The position numbers and the translations under genes are program-made. A stretch of 64,000 nt of DNA from an uncultured Oxalobacteraceae bacterium (GTDB lineage: Bacteria; Pseudomonadota; Gammaproteobacteria; Burkholderiales; Burkholderiaceae). The notes under the pieces were generated by a model. It saw nothing but the letters and a program-made list of their open reading frames with translations. It had not been told where the DNA came from and did no database searches. How positions within the stretch are numbered: the first letter of the stretch is position 1; each line of letters begins with the position of its first letter. Where the stretch lies: the NCBI GenBank assembly GCA_946480015.1, contig CAMLIL010000010.1, positions 1 to 64,000 of the forward strand, in the 5' to 3' direction. Below, piece after piece: positions 1-6,913 of this stretch.

Positions 1-3
1 GCC

Positions 4-50
4 TGGGGGAGTTTGACCTGGCCAAAGGTGGGGGAATTTAACCTGGCCAA
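4..50. repeat. Tandem direct repeat, two 22-nt copies
   Basis: Two copies of a 22-nt unit (4-25 and 29-50) lie 25 nt apart and match at 20 of 22 positions; each begins TGGGGGA and ends ACCTGGCCAA. Repeats of this kind occur near the ends of IS21-family elements, so this may be one end of an insertion sequence lying left of the window. No transposase for it is visible here, so that reading is inference. Confidence 0.5.
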
Positions 51-510
51 CGGGGCTAAGGGCGGTCTCCCGCTACAAGATGCATTATGCCAATACTTCA
101 TCCGATGCAAAATCGGGAACACTGACTTGCGCTATGACGCCTGGACGCGTCGCCTCTATTGGCGCGACACCGATGGCTTAATAGTAGCGGTGCAGTTTTC
201 AATTCCATATAGAGTTCGTTTAAATGTTCAGGTGCCAGCGCGGAACAGACCGAACCACGTAGATAAGGAAATTGCTCCAGCAGAGATACATAATCATCGC
301 ATGGACGTCGCACCAGAAGAAGTTTTAATGCCGGTCTTGACCGCTGCCGACGCAAACGTTAAGGCTATGAAGCGCACACTAGCAATGACATATCACCCGG
401 ACCGCTATTCGAGTTTTGATCAACTTTTCCAAGATATCGCGACTCGGCGGATGCAGGAGGTGAATGCGGCATCGGGCGAACTGCTTAGACGAAAAAAAAG
501 TAATACGTAA
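13..510 (+). CDS. J-domain-like protein, possibly 5'-truncated
   Basis: This open frame of 165 codons begins with a TTG inside the tandem repeat, so its first ~15 residues are probably not native and the gene may have been cut by an insertion element. The C-terminal third, after about residue 110, resembles the second half of a DnaJ J-domain: a helix with MKRTLAMTYHPD, containing the HPD tripeptide that stimulates Hsp70 ATPase, then a helix ending MQEVNAA. The middle contains a basic region of beta character with no family I recognise. No DnaK or GrpE gene is nearby. It lies upstream of a decayed transposase and has AT-richer codon use than the bulk of the window, consistent with imported DNA. 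It could be a functional J-protein or a remnant. Confidence 0.45.
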   Translation: MTWPKVGEFNLANGAKGGLPLQDALCQYFIRCKIGNTDLRYDAWTRRLYWRDTDGLIVAVQFSIPYRVRLNVQVPARNRPNHVDKEIAPAEIHNHRMDVAPEEVLMPVLTAADANVKAMKRTLAMTYHPDRYSSFDQLFQDIATRRMQEVNAASGELLRRKKSNT

Positions 511-546
511 TCATCGCCGAACCAGCCCCCGCTAACCTAGCCGTTT

Positions 547-1190
547 CAAGTTGGTTGCCTGATATTCCTACGCGAGGCTGGGGGAAACTGGGTATCGAGG
601 GTCGGCTTTTGGATCGTCAGGGGGCAAGAATTCCGGTCTGCTCTTCGCTAATCGTCGAATCTCCGGTAATCGTGCTTGTGCCGTTCGAAGTGACACGATG
701 GTGCTGGAAACGGCGCAGATTGGCGAGTGTCCATTCCGGCGATAGCGAACTCGCGCTGATAGACCGGGCCGATCTCAATTTCCGATTTCGAAACGGGAAA
801 GCCGCGTTCGATATCAGCCAATGATTTATACCGTTTCACGACCGCGGTGGTCGCGCGAGGTCCTTCGTATTGGAGACCAGCAGCAGCTTGCCGTCCATTA
901 TGCGTGCATGCGCCAAGCGCGTTCATCGATCGTGTAAGCGAACAGCTCGCTTTTGAGGTCGATCTTCACGATGCGCCCCAGATGCGCCTCGCACACCTCA
1001 TGACAGAGGCGAGCGCGCACCGGCGTCGGACAGTTGCTCCCGCGTTTGTGCTTGCCGCCTAGTCATCATGTTTGTCGGCCCATTCGCTAGCCGTGTGTTC
1101 AAGTGCGGCAATGACGGCGTCGCGCTTGGCGCCTGCTTCCCGGACAACGTGGGGATTATGGAGAACAATCAGACGCAACTCTTCCCCAAG
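547..1190 (-). pseudogene. IS1634-type transposase remnant, frameshifted
   Basis: No intact gene is present in this stretch, but minus-strand frames carry consecutive pieces of an IS1634-type (IS4 superfamily) transposase. Reading from 1190 downward there is a segment with LIVLHNPHVVREAGAKRD, then RARLCHEVCEAHLGRIVK and MDGKLLLVSNTKDLA, then RYKSLADIERGF followed by SEIEIGPVY, and finally a C-terminal tail with TISEEQTGIL and IQKPTLD. The pieces are in the order known for the family but sit in different frames, with stops near 1070 and 900 and a deletion after the SEIEIGPVY block. The N-terminal half is absent. It is dead and marks the island as an insertion hot spot. Confidence 0.8.
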
Positions 1191-1249
1191 GGCGCTCGGC
1201 TAAGTTTGGGGATGCTTCATGGATAGTCGAAAGGTGAATATAATATTTC

Positions 1250-1276
1250 TTGCAATTGTTTTCCGATCGTTATAGT
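1250..1276 (+). promoter_or_regulatory. Possible sigma-70 promoter for the DUF6119 gene
   Basis: A TTGCAA at 1250-1255 and a TATAGT at 1271-1276 lie upstream of the gene starting at 1318. The spacing is only 15 nt, shorter than the usual 17, so this is a weak candidate. Confidence 0.25.
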
Positions 1277-1317
1277 ATTTTCCAACAATCACTAAATTTC
1301 GAGATGCTGGAGAAGAG

Positions 1318-3087
1318 ATGGCCACCGAAGAAAAAAAGTTTTCAATTCGCTTAAATGCTTTCCTTTTCGAAATCGACACGGCCAATTTTATGGCCTTGCT
1401 CGACTCTGCAGGTAGGGGCGTCAAAGAACACGACTTGAAAGCGGCTCTAGGGATCGAGGGAAAGATTTATGTGAAGGAGCGCGAAGAGGGTAGACCACGT
1501 TGGGCGGGCCATTTGGATGTGCTTCATGGCTCAATATTGCCGGGGCTGACTACGATGTCCGCTTCGGCGGTGCTCTTTGTAAAGACCAAAAAACGTATAG
1601 TCGCGTTCACATTCGGCTATGGACGATATTTATTAGACGACGCGCAGTTCGCTCTGGACTTCGGTATCAAAACGGCACTCAACACTCTTGATAATACGAC
1701 TTTGCGCAGCGTGGACCTGTACTCGCTAGAACAGGAGCCAATGCAAAAACGTACGCAAGCAATACGTAATTCAAACATTAACACATTTGGGATTGATGTT
1801 AGTCGCGACATTCTCAAGGCTGTAACTGGCGAGGCACGAACCGGGGTTGATCTAGAAACGATAAGCGGAGGTGGGCCGCAGTATAGTTTTACAGCAAAAA
1901 TTAAAGATTTTACTGAGCTCAAGAATATTGCAAATCTCCTTGGCGGTTACTATGATCTTACAATATATAAGAATGACTTCGGTTGGGTTGACAATATACA
2001 GCGAGTGCAAAATGAAGCATTGAAGTCAGTACTCGACGATTTGTTAGTAAGCGATCTGCAAAAGGGCGCTCCCGCAGAACTACAGCTGACTTTGCCCGAG
2101 ATCGGTGAGTGGGATAAGATCGCTGGGTTTAGCTTCACGAATTCAAAGACTCGTGTTAAATCGATGCTTTCGGCTAATGACTACTTTGCGGCTAATCCGC
2201 CGAATAGTCATAATATCGCAAAGCTAAAGTCAAATAGAGTTTTTTGTTATGATGTAAATGGGAATGAAACCCATTACTCTGTTTACAGTTGCCTGTATTA
2301 TGAATTACTATACAAGAAAAAAATCTATATTTTGTTTTCCAATAGCTGGTTCGCAGTAGATGAAGACTTCCTTGATACTATAAACGCGTCGTTGAATAAT
2401 ATACCTATATCGACGTTAGTGTTTCCCGATGTTCAAATATATACAAAAGCACCCATTGGCGGGAAAAAACCAAAATTAAATGATTTTTCGGTCGAAAGCG
2501 AGGGCGACTATAATGAGCGAGTTAGTAAGGCGTGCGGGTTTCATTTACTTGATAAGAAACTGATTAAGCCGCGAACGGGAGCGTCCTCAATTGAATTGTG
2601 TGATTTGTTGTCTAATAATAATCAATTTATTCACGCCAAACACAGAAAAGGCGGTTCAGCAGGATTTAGTCATCTTTTTGCTCAAGGTAAAGTTTCTGCT
2701 GAATTGCTTTTGTCAGATCAAGAATTTCGGAAGGGCGCTCGAAAAAGGTTGTCTGCCCATCATAAGAACTTAATACCGCTGGCAAAATTTAACTCTTCAC
2801 TAAGCGAAATAGTTTTTTTGGTATTGGGGGATCAATCCGCAGATGTTAAAAAAAATCTGCCGTTCTTTAGTAAAGTGAATTTGTGGGTAACGTTCTTGAG
2901 TTTAACTCAACGAAATTTCAAAGTATCGATTGCTGGAGCAGCACTTTCACCACTCGTTACGCCCCTTGCATTGGCACCGATCATAACTAAAAAGACCGTT
3001 GGCAAAGCAAAAGCCGTTAAGCCGCCTGCCCCAGTTGTGCCAAGTGTCAGCGGGCTAGCTAGCGCGACCGCTGCAAGCAAACCTTGA
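1318..3087 (+). CDS. DUF6119 / TIGR04141-type sporadic protein
   Basis: This 589-residue protein resembles the family known as TIGR04141 or DUF6119, sporadically distributed proteins of about 550-600 residues with no settled function. Features I associate with the family are an FGYGRYLL block near residue 100, a GGPQYSFTAKIKDFTEL region near residue 185, and HAKHRKGGSAGFSHLFAQG near residue 440. The last 60 residues are Ala/Pro/Lys-rich and look like a disordered tail. The ATG at 1318 is supported by a strong GGAGAAGAG ribosome-binding site. Codon use and base composition are clearly AT-richer than the flanking chromosome, and the gene sits between a dead and a live insertion sequence, so recent transfer is likely. 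A defence or mobile-element role is plausible from this context but unproven. Confidence 0.7.
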   Translation: MATEEKKFSIRLNAFLFEIDTANFMALLDSAGRGVKEHDLKAALGIEGKIYVKEREEGRPRWAGHLDVLHGSILPGLTTMSASAVLFVKTKKRIVAFTFGYGRYLLDDAQFALDFGIKTALNTLDNTTLRSVDLYSLEQEPMQKRTQAIRNSNINTFGIDVSRDILKAVTGEARTGVDLETISGGGPQYSFTAKIKDFTELKNIANLLGGYYDLTIYKNDFGWVDNIQRVQNEALKSVLDDLLVSDLQKGAPAELQLTLPEIGEWDKIAGFSFTNSKTRVKSMLSANDYFAANPPNSHNIAKLKSNRVFCYDVNGNETHYSVYSCLYYELLYKKKIYILFSNSWFAVDEDFLDTINASLNNIPISTLVFPDVQIYTKAPIGGKKPKLNDFSVESEGDYNERVSKACGFHLLDKKLIKPRTGASSIELCDLLSNNNQFIHAKHRKGGSAGFSHLFAQGKVSAELLLSDQEFRKGARKRLSAHHKNLIPLAKFNSSLSEIVFLVLGDQSADVKKNLPFFSKVNLWVTFLSLTQRNFKVSIAGAALSPLVTPLALAPIITKKTVGKAKAVKPPAPVVPSVSGLASATAASKP

Positions 3088-3115
3088 GAACTAAATTACG
3101 ATGAATTTTGCGCGC

Positions 3116-4674
3116 GGCAAATGGGGTCAAACCCGACATCGGGTTTGACCCATTCCATTACACACATCTCCGCAGCGCGTCCTGAACGCTGCCGGAAAGC
3201 TGTTTACATTCATTGAGTTGCAAGCCCGCTTGTAAATTTGTTCGATTTCGCGTTTACTCTCGTCTTTTGGGCGGCGCACGTGAGCAGAAAGCAAGCAGCA
3301 CAGAGTTGGACCGACGAAGAATTTGCCGGGCTGGACCTGGGCGATGCCCGCCTCAACAAAAGGGCGAGAAAATTGATGGAAACATTCGCTGCCAAACCGA
3401 AGGCCAGCATTCCCGAAGCGTGCGACAACTGGACGGAGACGCATGCGGCCTACCGCTTTATGGCCAACCCGGAGGTGACATGGGATGGCATTCTGGCGCC
3501 GCATTGGGCGCGCACCATGGAACGTATGGCGACGCAGAAGGTTGTTCTGTGCATTCAGGACACCACCGAACTGGACTTCAGCGGCCAGGACATTGACGGC
3601 CTGGGCCCGCTCAACTACGAAGCGCGGCGCGGTATGTATGTGCATCCGACGTACGCGGTGACGCTGGAGCGTGAGCCGCTGGGCCTGCTCGACGGCTGGA
3701 TGTGGGCGCGCGAAGAACGTGGCGCCGATGGCAAGCGCCCCGCCAGCGTGAAAGAGAGTGAACGCTGGATAGAGGGCTACGAGCGGGTTGCCGAACAGGC
3801 GGCGCAGTTGCCCGATACCCGTCTGGTGTATGTGGCCGACCGCGAAGCGGACATGATGGGAATGCTCCGGCGCGCAGCCCAATTGGGCACGCCTGCCGAT
3901 TGGCTCGTGCGCGCCAAGCATGACCGCTGCCTGGCTGACGGCGAAGGCAAACGCCTGTGGCCTGAAACCACAGCCGGCATGCCGCTGGGCGAGATCAGCT
4001 TCATCATGGCGGGGCGCGGCAAGCAGAAGGCGCGTCAGGTGCGCCAGCAGGTGTGGGCCCAGCGCGTCCTGCTGCGTGACGGCAAGCGCGGCAAGATCGA
4101 GGCAACCTGCATCGTGGCGCGTGAAGTGCAACCGCCGGCGGGCATCAAACCGGTGGAATGGCGCTTGCTGACCAACCGCTGCGCTGAAACGTTGGCCGAC
4201 GCCAGCGAACTGATCGACTGGTATCGTGCGCGCTGGGAAATTGAGATCTTTTTCAACGTGCTCAAAAATGGCTGTGAAGTCGAAGAGCTGCAACTGTCCG
4301 CCATGGACCGGCTGGAGCGGGCATTGGCGCTGTTTATGGTGGTGGCCTGGCGTATCGCGTACTTGATGCGCAAGGGGCGCACCTGTCCGGATCTCGACGC
4401 CACATTGTTCTTCGATCCCGACGAAATCCGGGCGGCCTATCTGCTCAATAAAAAGAAAGCACCTGCTGCGCCCAGCATGAACGAGGTGTTGCGCATGGTG
4501 GCCCGTATCGGCGGTTTTCTCGCACGAAAACATGACGGAGAACCCGGCGTGAAAACAATCTGGCGAGGGCTGCAGGATGTTCAAGTTTCGGCTCAGACAA
4601 TCAGGACGTTACGCGAGATGGGCGCATTGCAAGACTGAGTTGTGTGTAATGGAATGGGTTTGACCCCATTTGCC
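3116..4674 (+). mobile_element. IS4-family insertion sequence, apparently intact
   Basis: The element is bounded by a perfect 19-bp inverted repeat (3116-3134 and 4656-4674, GGCAAATGGGGTCAAACCC outward). A second inner 18-bp repeat, CCCATTCCATTACACACA, is at 3149-3166 and inverted at 4641-4658. The left end carries 14 extra bases between the two repeats, which create a palindrome GGGTCAAACCC-gacatc-GGGTTTGACCC at 3125-3152. One transposase gene fills the interior. I found no convincing target-site duplication next to the outer repeats, so either the true ends are slightly different or the duplication has been lost. Confidence 0.8.
3280..4638 (+). CDS. IS4-family transposase (Tn5/IS50-like)
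   Basis: This is a DDE transposase of about 452 residues related to the Tn5 transposase. The N-terminal DNA-binding region contains the DARLNKRA and AAYRFMANPEV blocks. The catalytic core shows VLCIQDTTELDFSG (first Asp), VYVADREADMM (second Asp) and WYRARWEIEIFF, matching the Y-(2)-R-(3)-E signature that carries the catalytic Glu. I chose the GTG at 3280 because family members start just before the WTDEEF segment; the open frame extends upstream to a TTG at 3238. The reading frame is uninterrupted and the terminal repeats are present, so the element may be active. Confidence 0.88.
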   Translation: MSRKQAAQSWTDEEFAGLDLGDARLNKRARKLMETFAAKPKASIPEACDNWTETHAAYRFMANPEVTWDGILAPHWARTMERMATQKVVLCIQDTTELDFSGQDIDGLGPLNYEARRGMYVHPTYAVTLEREPLGLLDGWMWAREERGADGKRPASVKESERWIEGYERVAEQAAQLPDTRLVYVADREADMMGMLRRAAQLGTPADWLVRAKHDRCLADGEGKRLWPETTAGMPLGEISFIMAGRGKQKARQVRQQVWAQRVLLRDGKRGKIEATCIVAREVQPPAGIKPVEWRLLTNRCAETLADASELIDWYRARWEIEIFFNVLKNGCEVEELQLSAMDRLERALALFMVVAWRIAYLMRKGRTCPDLDATLFFDPDEIRAAYLLNKKKAPAAPSMNEVLRMVARIGGFLARKHDGEPGVKTIWRGLQDVQVSAQTIRTLREMGALQD

Positions 4675-4829
4675 GGGTTTGAACCCTGCCTCGCTCGCCC
4701 AGCTATTTTTTCGCGCTGACTCCCCAAGTCCGACAGCAAGGACAAGCCGATTTCTGAGGCACAGCAGTGGCGCAACCACCGCATCACCAAGAGGCGCCCA
4801 ATCGATGACCGGGCAGCATCCACAGGGAT
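4638..4829. other. Stretch with no recognised gene
   Basis: Apart from the right end of the insertion sequence (to 4674), this stretch holds no reading frame with recognisable similarity. Together with the fragment at 4830-4985 and the leader before 5122 it forms a gene-free gap of nearly 500 bases made of IS end and gene debris. Confidence 0.5.
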
Positions 4830-4985
4830 GACGCGAGGATCAGGCCCCGGGGCATGGACTCGCTTAGTCGAGCGAGGGAGACTTGGCTCACGGCATATCA
4901 GAAAGGGGGCGTCGGCCTGATCGAATTCTTGCAAGCCGACGAGAACCTGCTGCGCGCTTCCGATATGCCAGCACAAGCGCAGGTC
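4830..4985 (+). pseudogene. Fragment of an OprM/NodT-type efflux channel gene
   Basis: This stretch is a partial duplicate of the 3' part of the intact outer-membrane channel gene at 15107-16573, matching about 16320-16484 at high nucleotide identity with one 13-14 nt deletion near 4847. Encoded blocks DSLSRAR, AYQKGG, LIEFLQADENLLRASDM and AQAQ equal those of the full-length protein. A short open frame runs through it to 5159 but joins the fragment to unrelated sequence and has no start context, so I do not count it as a gene. It is followed by a BPSL0067-type gene, and the intact channel gene is followed by a fragment of that same gene, so the two places share an origin. Confidence 0.8.
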
Positions 4986-5121
4986 GCCACCGGCATGTCG
5001 ATTTGGCACATGCTCACGAAATTGCGATCCAGTAACTTATATCTTGCCAGCTATCAACGCATGGTTCCGGCGACCGCCGACGATGAAGTTTCCTTCGACG
5101 TCAGCGACAGGAGCCTTCGAA

Positions 5122-5565
5122 ATGCCTTACATTTATCCGGAAGTCGACACACTCATTAATAAGCCACTGATCGGTACAGGTACCTGCGTTGATCTCATCA
5201 AGGCACTGGTTCCAGGGTTGAAAGGCAAGTCGACCGTGGCGTGGAAGCAGGGTGTGAACGTGATGGAAGCATTCAAAGCAGGCAAATCCTTCCCGCGTGG
5301 TACCGCCATCGCCACGTTCGACAGAGGGCGCTTTCCCAAGAGATGTGAGACCGGGTACCAGGGATCGTGCCATCACGCCGCCCTATTATTGAAGGTAATG
5401 CCGAGCGGGATCTGGATCATGGATCAGTACAACACCGACGACAAACGCATGTTCATCGCGACTCGCTTCATGCGCATACCGGCGCCGCGCACCGAAAAGC
5501 TGGGCGACGGCCGTTATCGCAATGCCGGCAACAATCCATTGGCTTTTTATGTGATCGAGCAATGA
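5122..5565 (+). CDS. BPSL0067-family protein, candidate amidase toxin
   Basis: This 147-residue protein matches my memory of the BPSL0067 family. It starts MPYIYPEVDTL after an AGGAG-like site (the ATG at 5122), and contains GTGTCVDLI with a Cys at residue 22, then SCHHAALLL with His 84/85, then GIWIMDQY. A Cys early, then His, then an Asp on a following strand, is the layout of NlpC/P60-like cysteine amidases, and members of such families are delivered by type VI secretion to cut peptidoglycan peptides. No signal peptide is present, as expected for an injected effector. Its stop overlaps the start of the next gene by ATGA, a typical effector-immunity arrangement. The amidase and T6SS assignments are inference; the family match is fairly secure. 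Confidence 0.7.
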   Translation: MPYIYPEVDTLINKPLIGTGTCVDLIKALVPGLKGKSTVAWKQGVNVMEAFKAGKSFPRGTAIATFDRGRFPKRCETGYQGSCHHAALLLKVMPSGIWIMDQYNTDDKRMFIATRFMRIPAPRTEKLGDGRYRNAGNNPLAFYVIEQ

Positions 5566-6032
5566 CGGGGCGCGGTTTCCCACTGGCGTTGCTGCTGGTG
5601 GCCGGTGCAATAACGTGGCTGGTCAGTCGACCGATCACTGCCCATGGCGCACCGGCGGCGGTAGCGCCATACCGCGCAGTGTGTCCGGAGGCACTTCCAC
5701 CCGGCGTTGTACCGATGCACAGTACAGCCGGGGACTGGACCGCTTCAGCACCGGCCGCATGGCCCGTCGACGGATCGGGGATGTTGCATGGACCTGCGGA
5801 TGGCCAGGCCTACCTCGTGCCGGATTCCGCGCGGACTACGAGAAGCGGCGCGCGCAAGACTTATGTCAGACGGTGGACGCTCGGTTCTCCGCATCAGAAC
5901 GAGACTTGGCTGTATTGCGCCTATGGGCCGGTGGAACTTGCGCGGCGTATTCCCGTCGATGTGACCGAATGCACCGTCACCGTGAAGTACGACCGGGAGC
6001 AGCGCGGGCCGACGGTCTTCGATTGTAAATAG
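5562..6032 (+). CDS. STY0301-family exported protein, candidate immunity
   Basis: This 156-residue protein begins at an ATG overlapping the upstream stop. The first ~28 residues form a signal peptide or anchor (PLALLLVAGAITWLVS). The mature part carries several Cys, including ones in YRAVCPEAL, WLYCAYGP, VTECTV and the C-terminal VFDCK, which suggests disulfides in the periplasm. It resembles proteins annotated as STY0301 family, often found next to BPSL0067-type genes. A periplasmic protein translationally coupled to a predicted peptidoglycan amidase is best read as its immunity protein. A 50-nt fragment of this gene recurs at 6862-6913. Confidence 0.6.
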   Translation: MTGRGFPLALLLVAGAITWLVSRPITAHGAPAAVAPYRAVCPEALPPGVVPMHSTAGDWTASAPAAWPVDGSGMLHGPADGQAYLVPDSARTTRSGARKTYVRRWTLGSPHQNETWLYCAYGPVELARRIPVDVTECTVTVKYDREQRGPTVFDCK

Positions 6033-6210
6033 CGGCCTGATCGAGCGGTAACCGCTCCGTGTCCAGATGTCGGGTTGGAGCGCAGCCTCGTCGGGAAAAC
6101 GATAGTGAACGCTTAGAAAAAGTGAGAGCCGGATGTCGATTCCGGCAATCGCCGTTCGTCGTCAAGGTAAGAGCGGCACTGTGCGGCTCAGAGCAACCAA
6201 GAGGTACGCC

Positions 6211-6762
6211 ATGCGGAAATTGAAGTCATTTCTTTTTATGTCACTGGACGGCGTCGTCGAATCTCCAGATACCTTCGTGCGCCCGAATGTGTATGCCGAC
6301 TTTCCTGAACTGATAAGCGAAACCATGGCCGAGCAAGACGCTGTTCTGCTGGGCCGAAAGATGTACGAAGAATGGGCACAATTCTGGCCTGACTCGAAGA
6401 TCGAACCGTTCGCATCCTTTATCAATAACAATCAAAAATTCGTTGTCAGCAACACATTAAGCAACTTGGAATGGCGTCATTCAACGCTCCTTAGTGGCGA
6501 CTTGGCAAGCGCCATCAACACACTCAAAACGCAGCCAGGTAAAACCATCGGAGTTCATGGCAGCATCAGCCTGGTTCAATCATTGCTATTGATGGGCTTG
6601 TTGGACGAACTGTGTTTCGTTCAAGCTCCCGTCATTGCAGGGCACGGACGCCGATTGCTTGAGCCCCCGGGCCCTGCTCAACAGTTAGATCTGCAGTATT
6701 CGCGGGCAACGCCGACCGGACTACAGTATTTGGTCTATACACCGCGGCGGTCAGCCACATGA
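6211..6762 (+). CDS. Dihydrofolate reductase/RibD C-terminal domain protein
   Basis: This 183-residue protein has the fold of RibD C-terminal/dihydrofolate-reductase-like domains. The N-terminus reads KLKSFLFMSLDGVVESPD, with the conserved MSLDG turn. LLGRKMYEEW follows near residue 48, and a VHGSISLVQSLL plus LLDELCFVQAPVIAGHG segment lies near residues 110-140, both typical of NAD(P)H-binding members such as YyaP/YwjB-like proteins. I start at the ATG at 6211, preceded by AGAGG, rather than the in-frame ATG at 6133. Its substrate is unknown. It sits alone between the STY0301-type gene and gene fragments, so context gives no clue. Confidence 0.75.
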   Translation: MRKLKSFLFMSLDGVVESPDTFVRPNVYADFPELISETMAEQDAVLLGRKMYEEWAQFWPDSKIEPFASFINNNQKFVVSNTLSNLEWRHSTLLSGDLASAINTLKTQPGKTIGVHGSISLVQSLLLMGLLDELCFVQAPVIAGHGRRLLEPPGPAQQLDLQYSRATPTGLQYLVYTPRRSAT

Positions 6763-6766
6763 GCTT

Positions 6767-6821
6767 GTCAGGCAAGCCCGAATGATCTCCTCAGGTTTGA
6801 GTCGACGGGGCCTGCCGGGGC
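6767..6821 (-). pseudogene. Fragment of the 3' end of the SDR gene
   Basis: Read on the minus strand, this encodes PAGPVDSNLRRSFGLA and a stop, nearly identical to the last residues of the intact short-chain dehydrogenase gene at 9295-10101 ([16 protein letters not shown]). About 45 of 55 nucleotides match. Nothing more of the gene is present. It is a duplication scar lying beside the GH59 gene. Confidence 0.75.
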
Positions 6822-6861
6822 GGACCTTGGAAATCATCGCGCGTATAGTCAAAAAATGATG

Positions 6862-6913
6862 ACATCGAGGCTTGGCTGTATGCGCCTATGGGCCGGTGGA
6901 CTTCGAGGGGCGG
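6862..6913 (+). pseudogene. Fragment of the STY0301-type gene
   Basis: This matches 5897-5947 of the STY0301-type gene (the WLYCAYGPVEL region) with small indels that break the frame. It overlaps the 3' end of the minus-strand GH59 gene, whose stop codon lies inside it. Confidence 0.75.

Noticed and set aside
3108..4684. Target-site duplication of the IS4 element
   Set aside because: The bases flanking the outer repeats do not match on the two sides.
4854..5159. Short open frame over the oprM fragment
   Set aside because: It joins the duplicated fragment to unrelated sequence and ends inside the next gene's start region.
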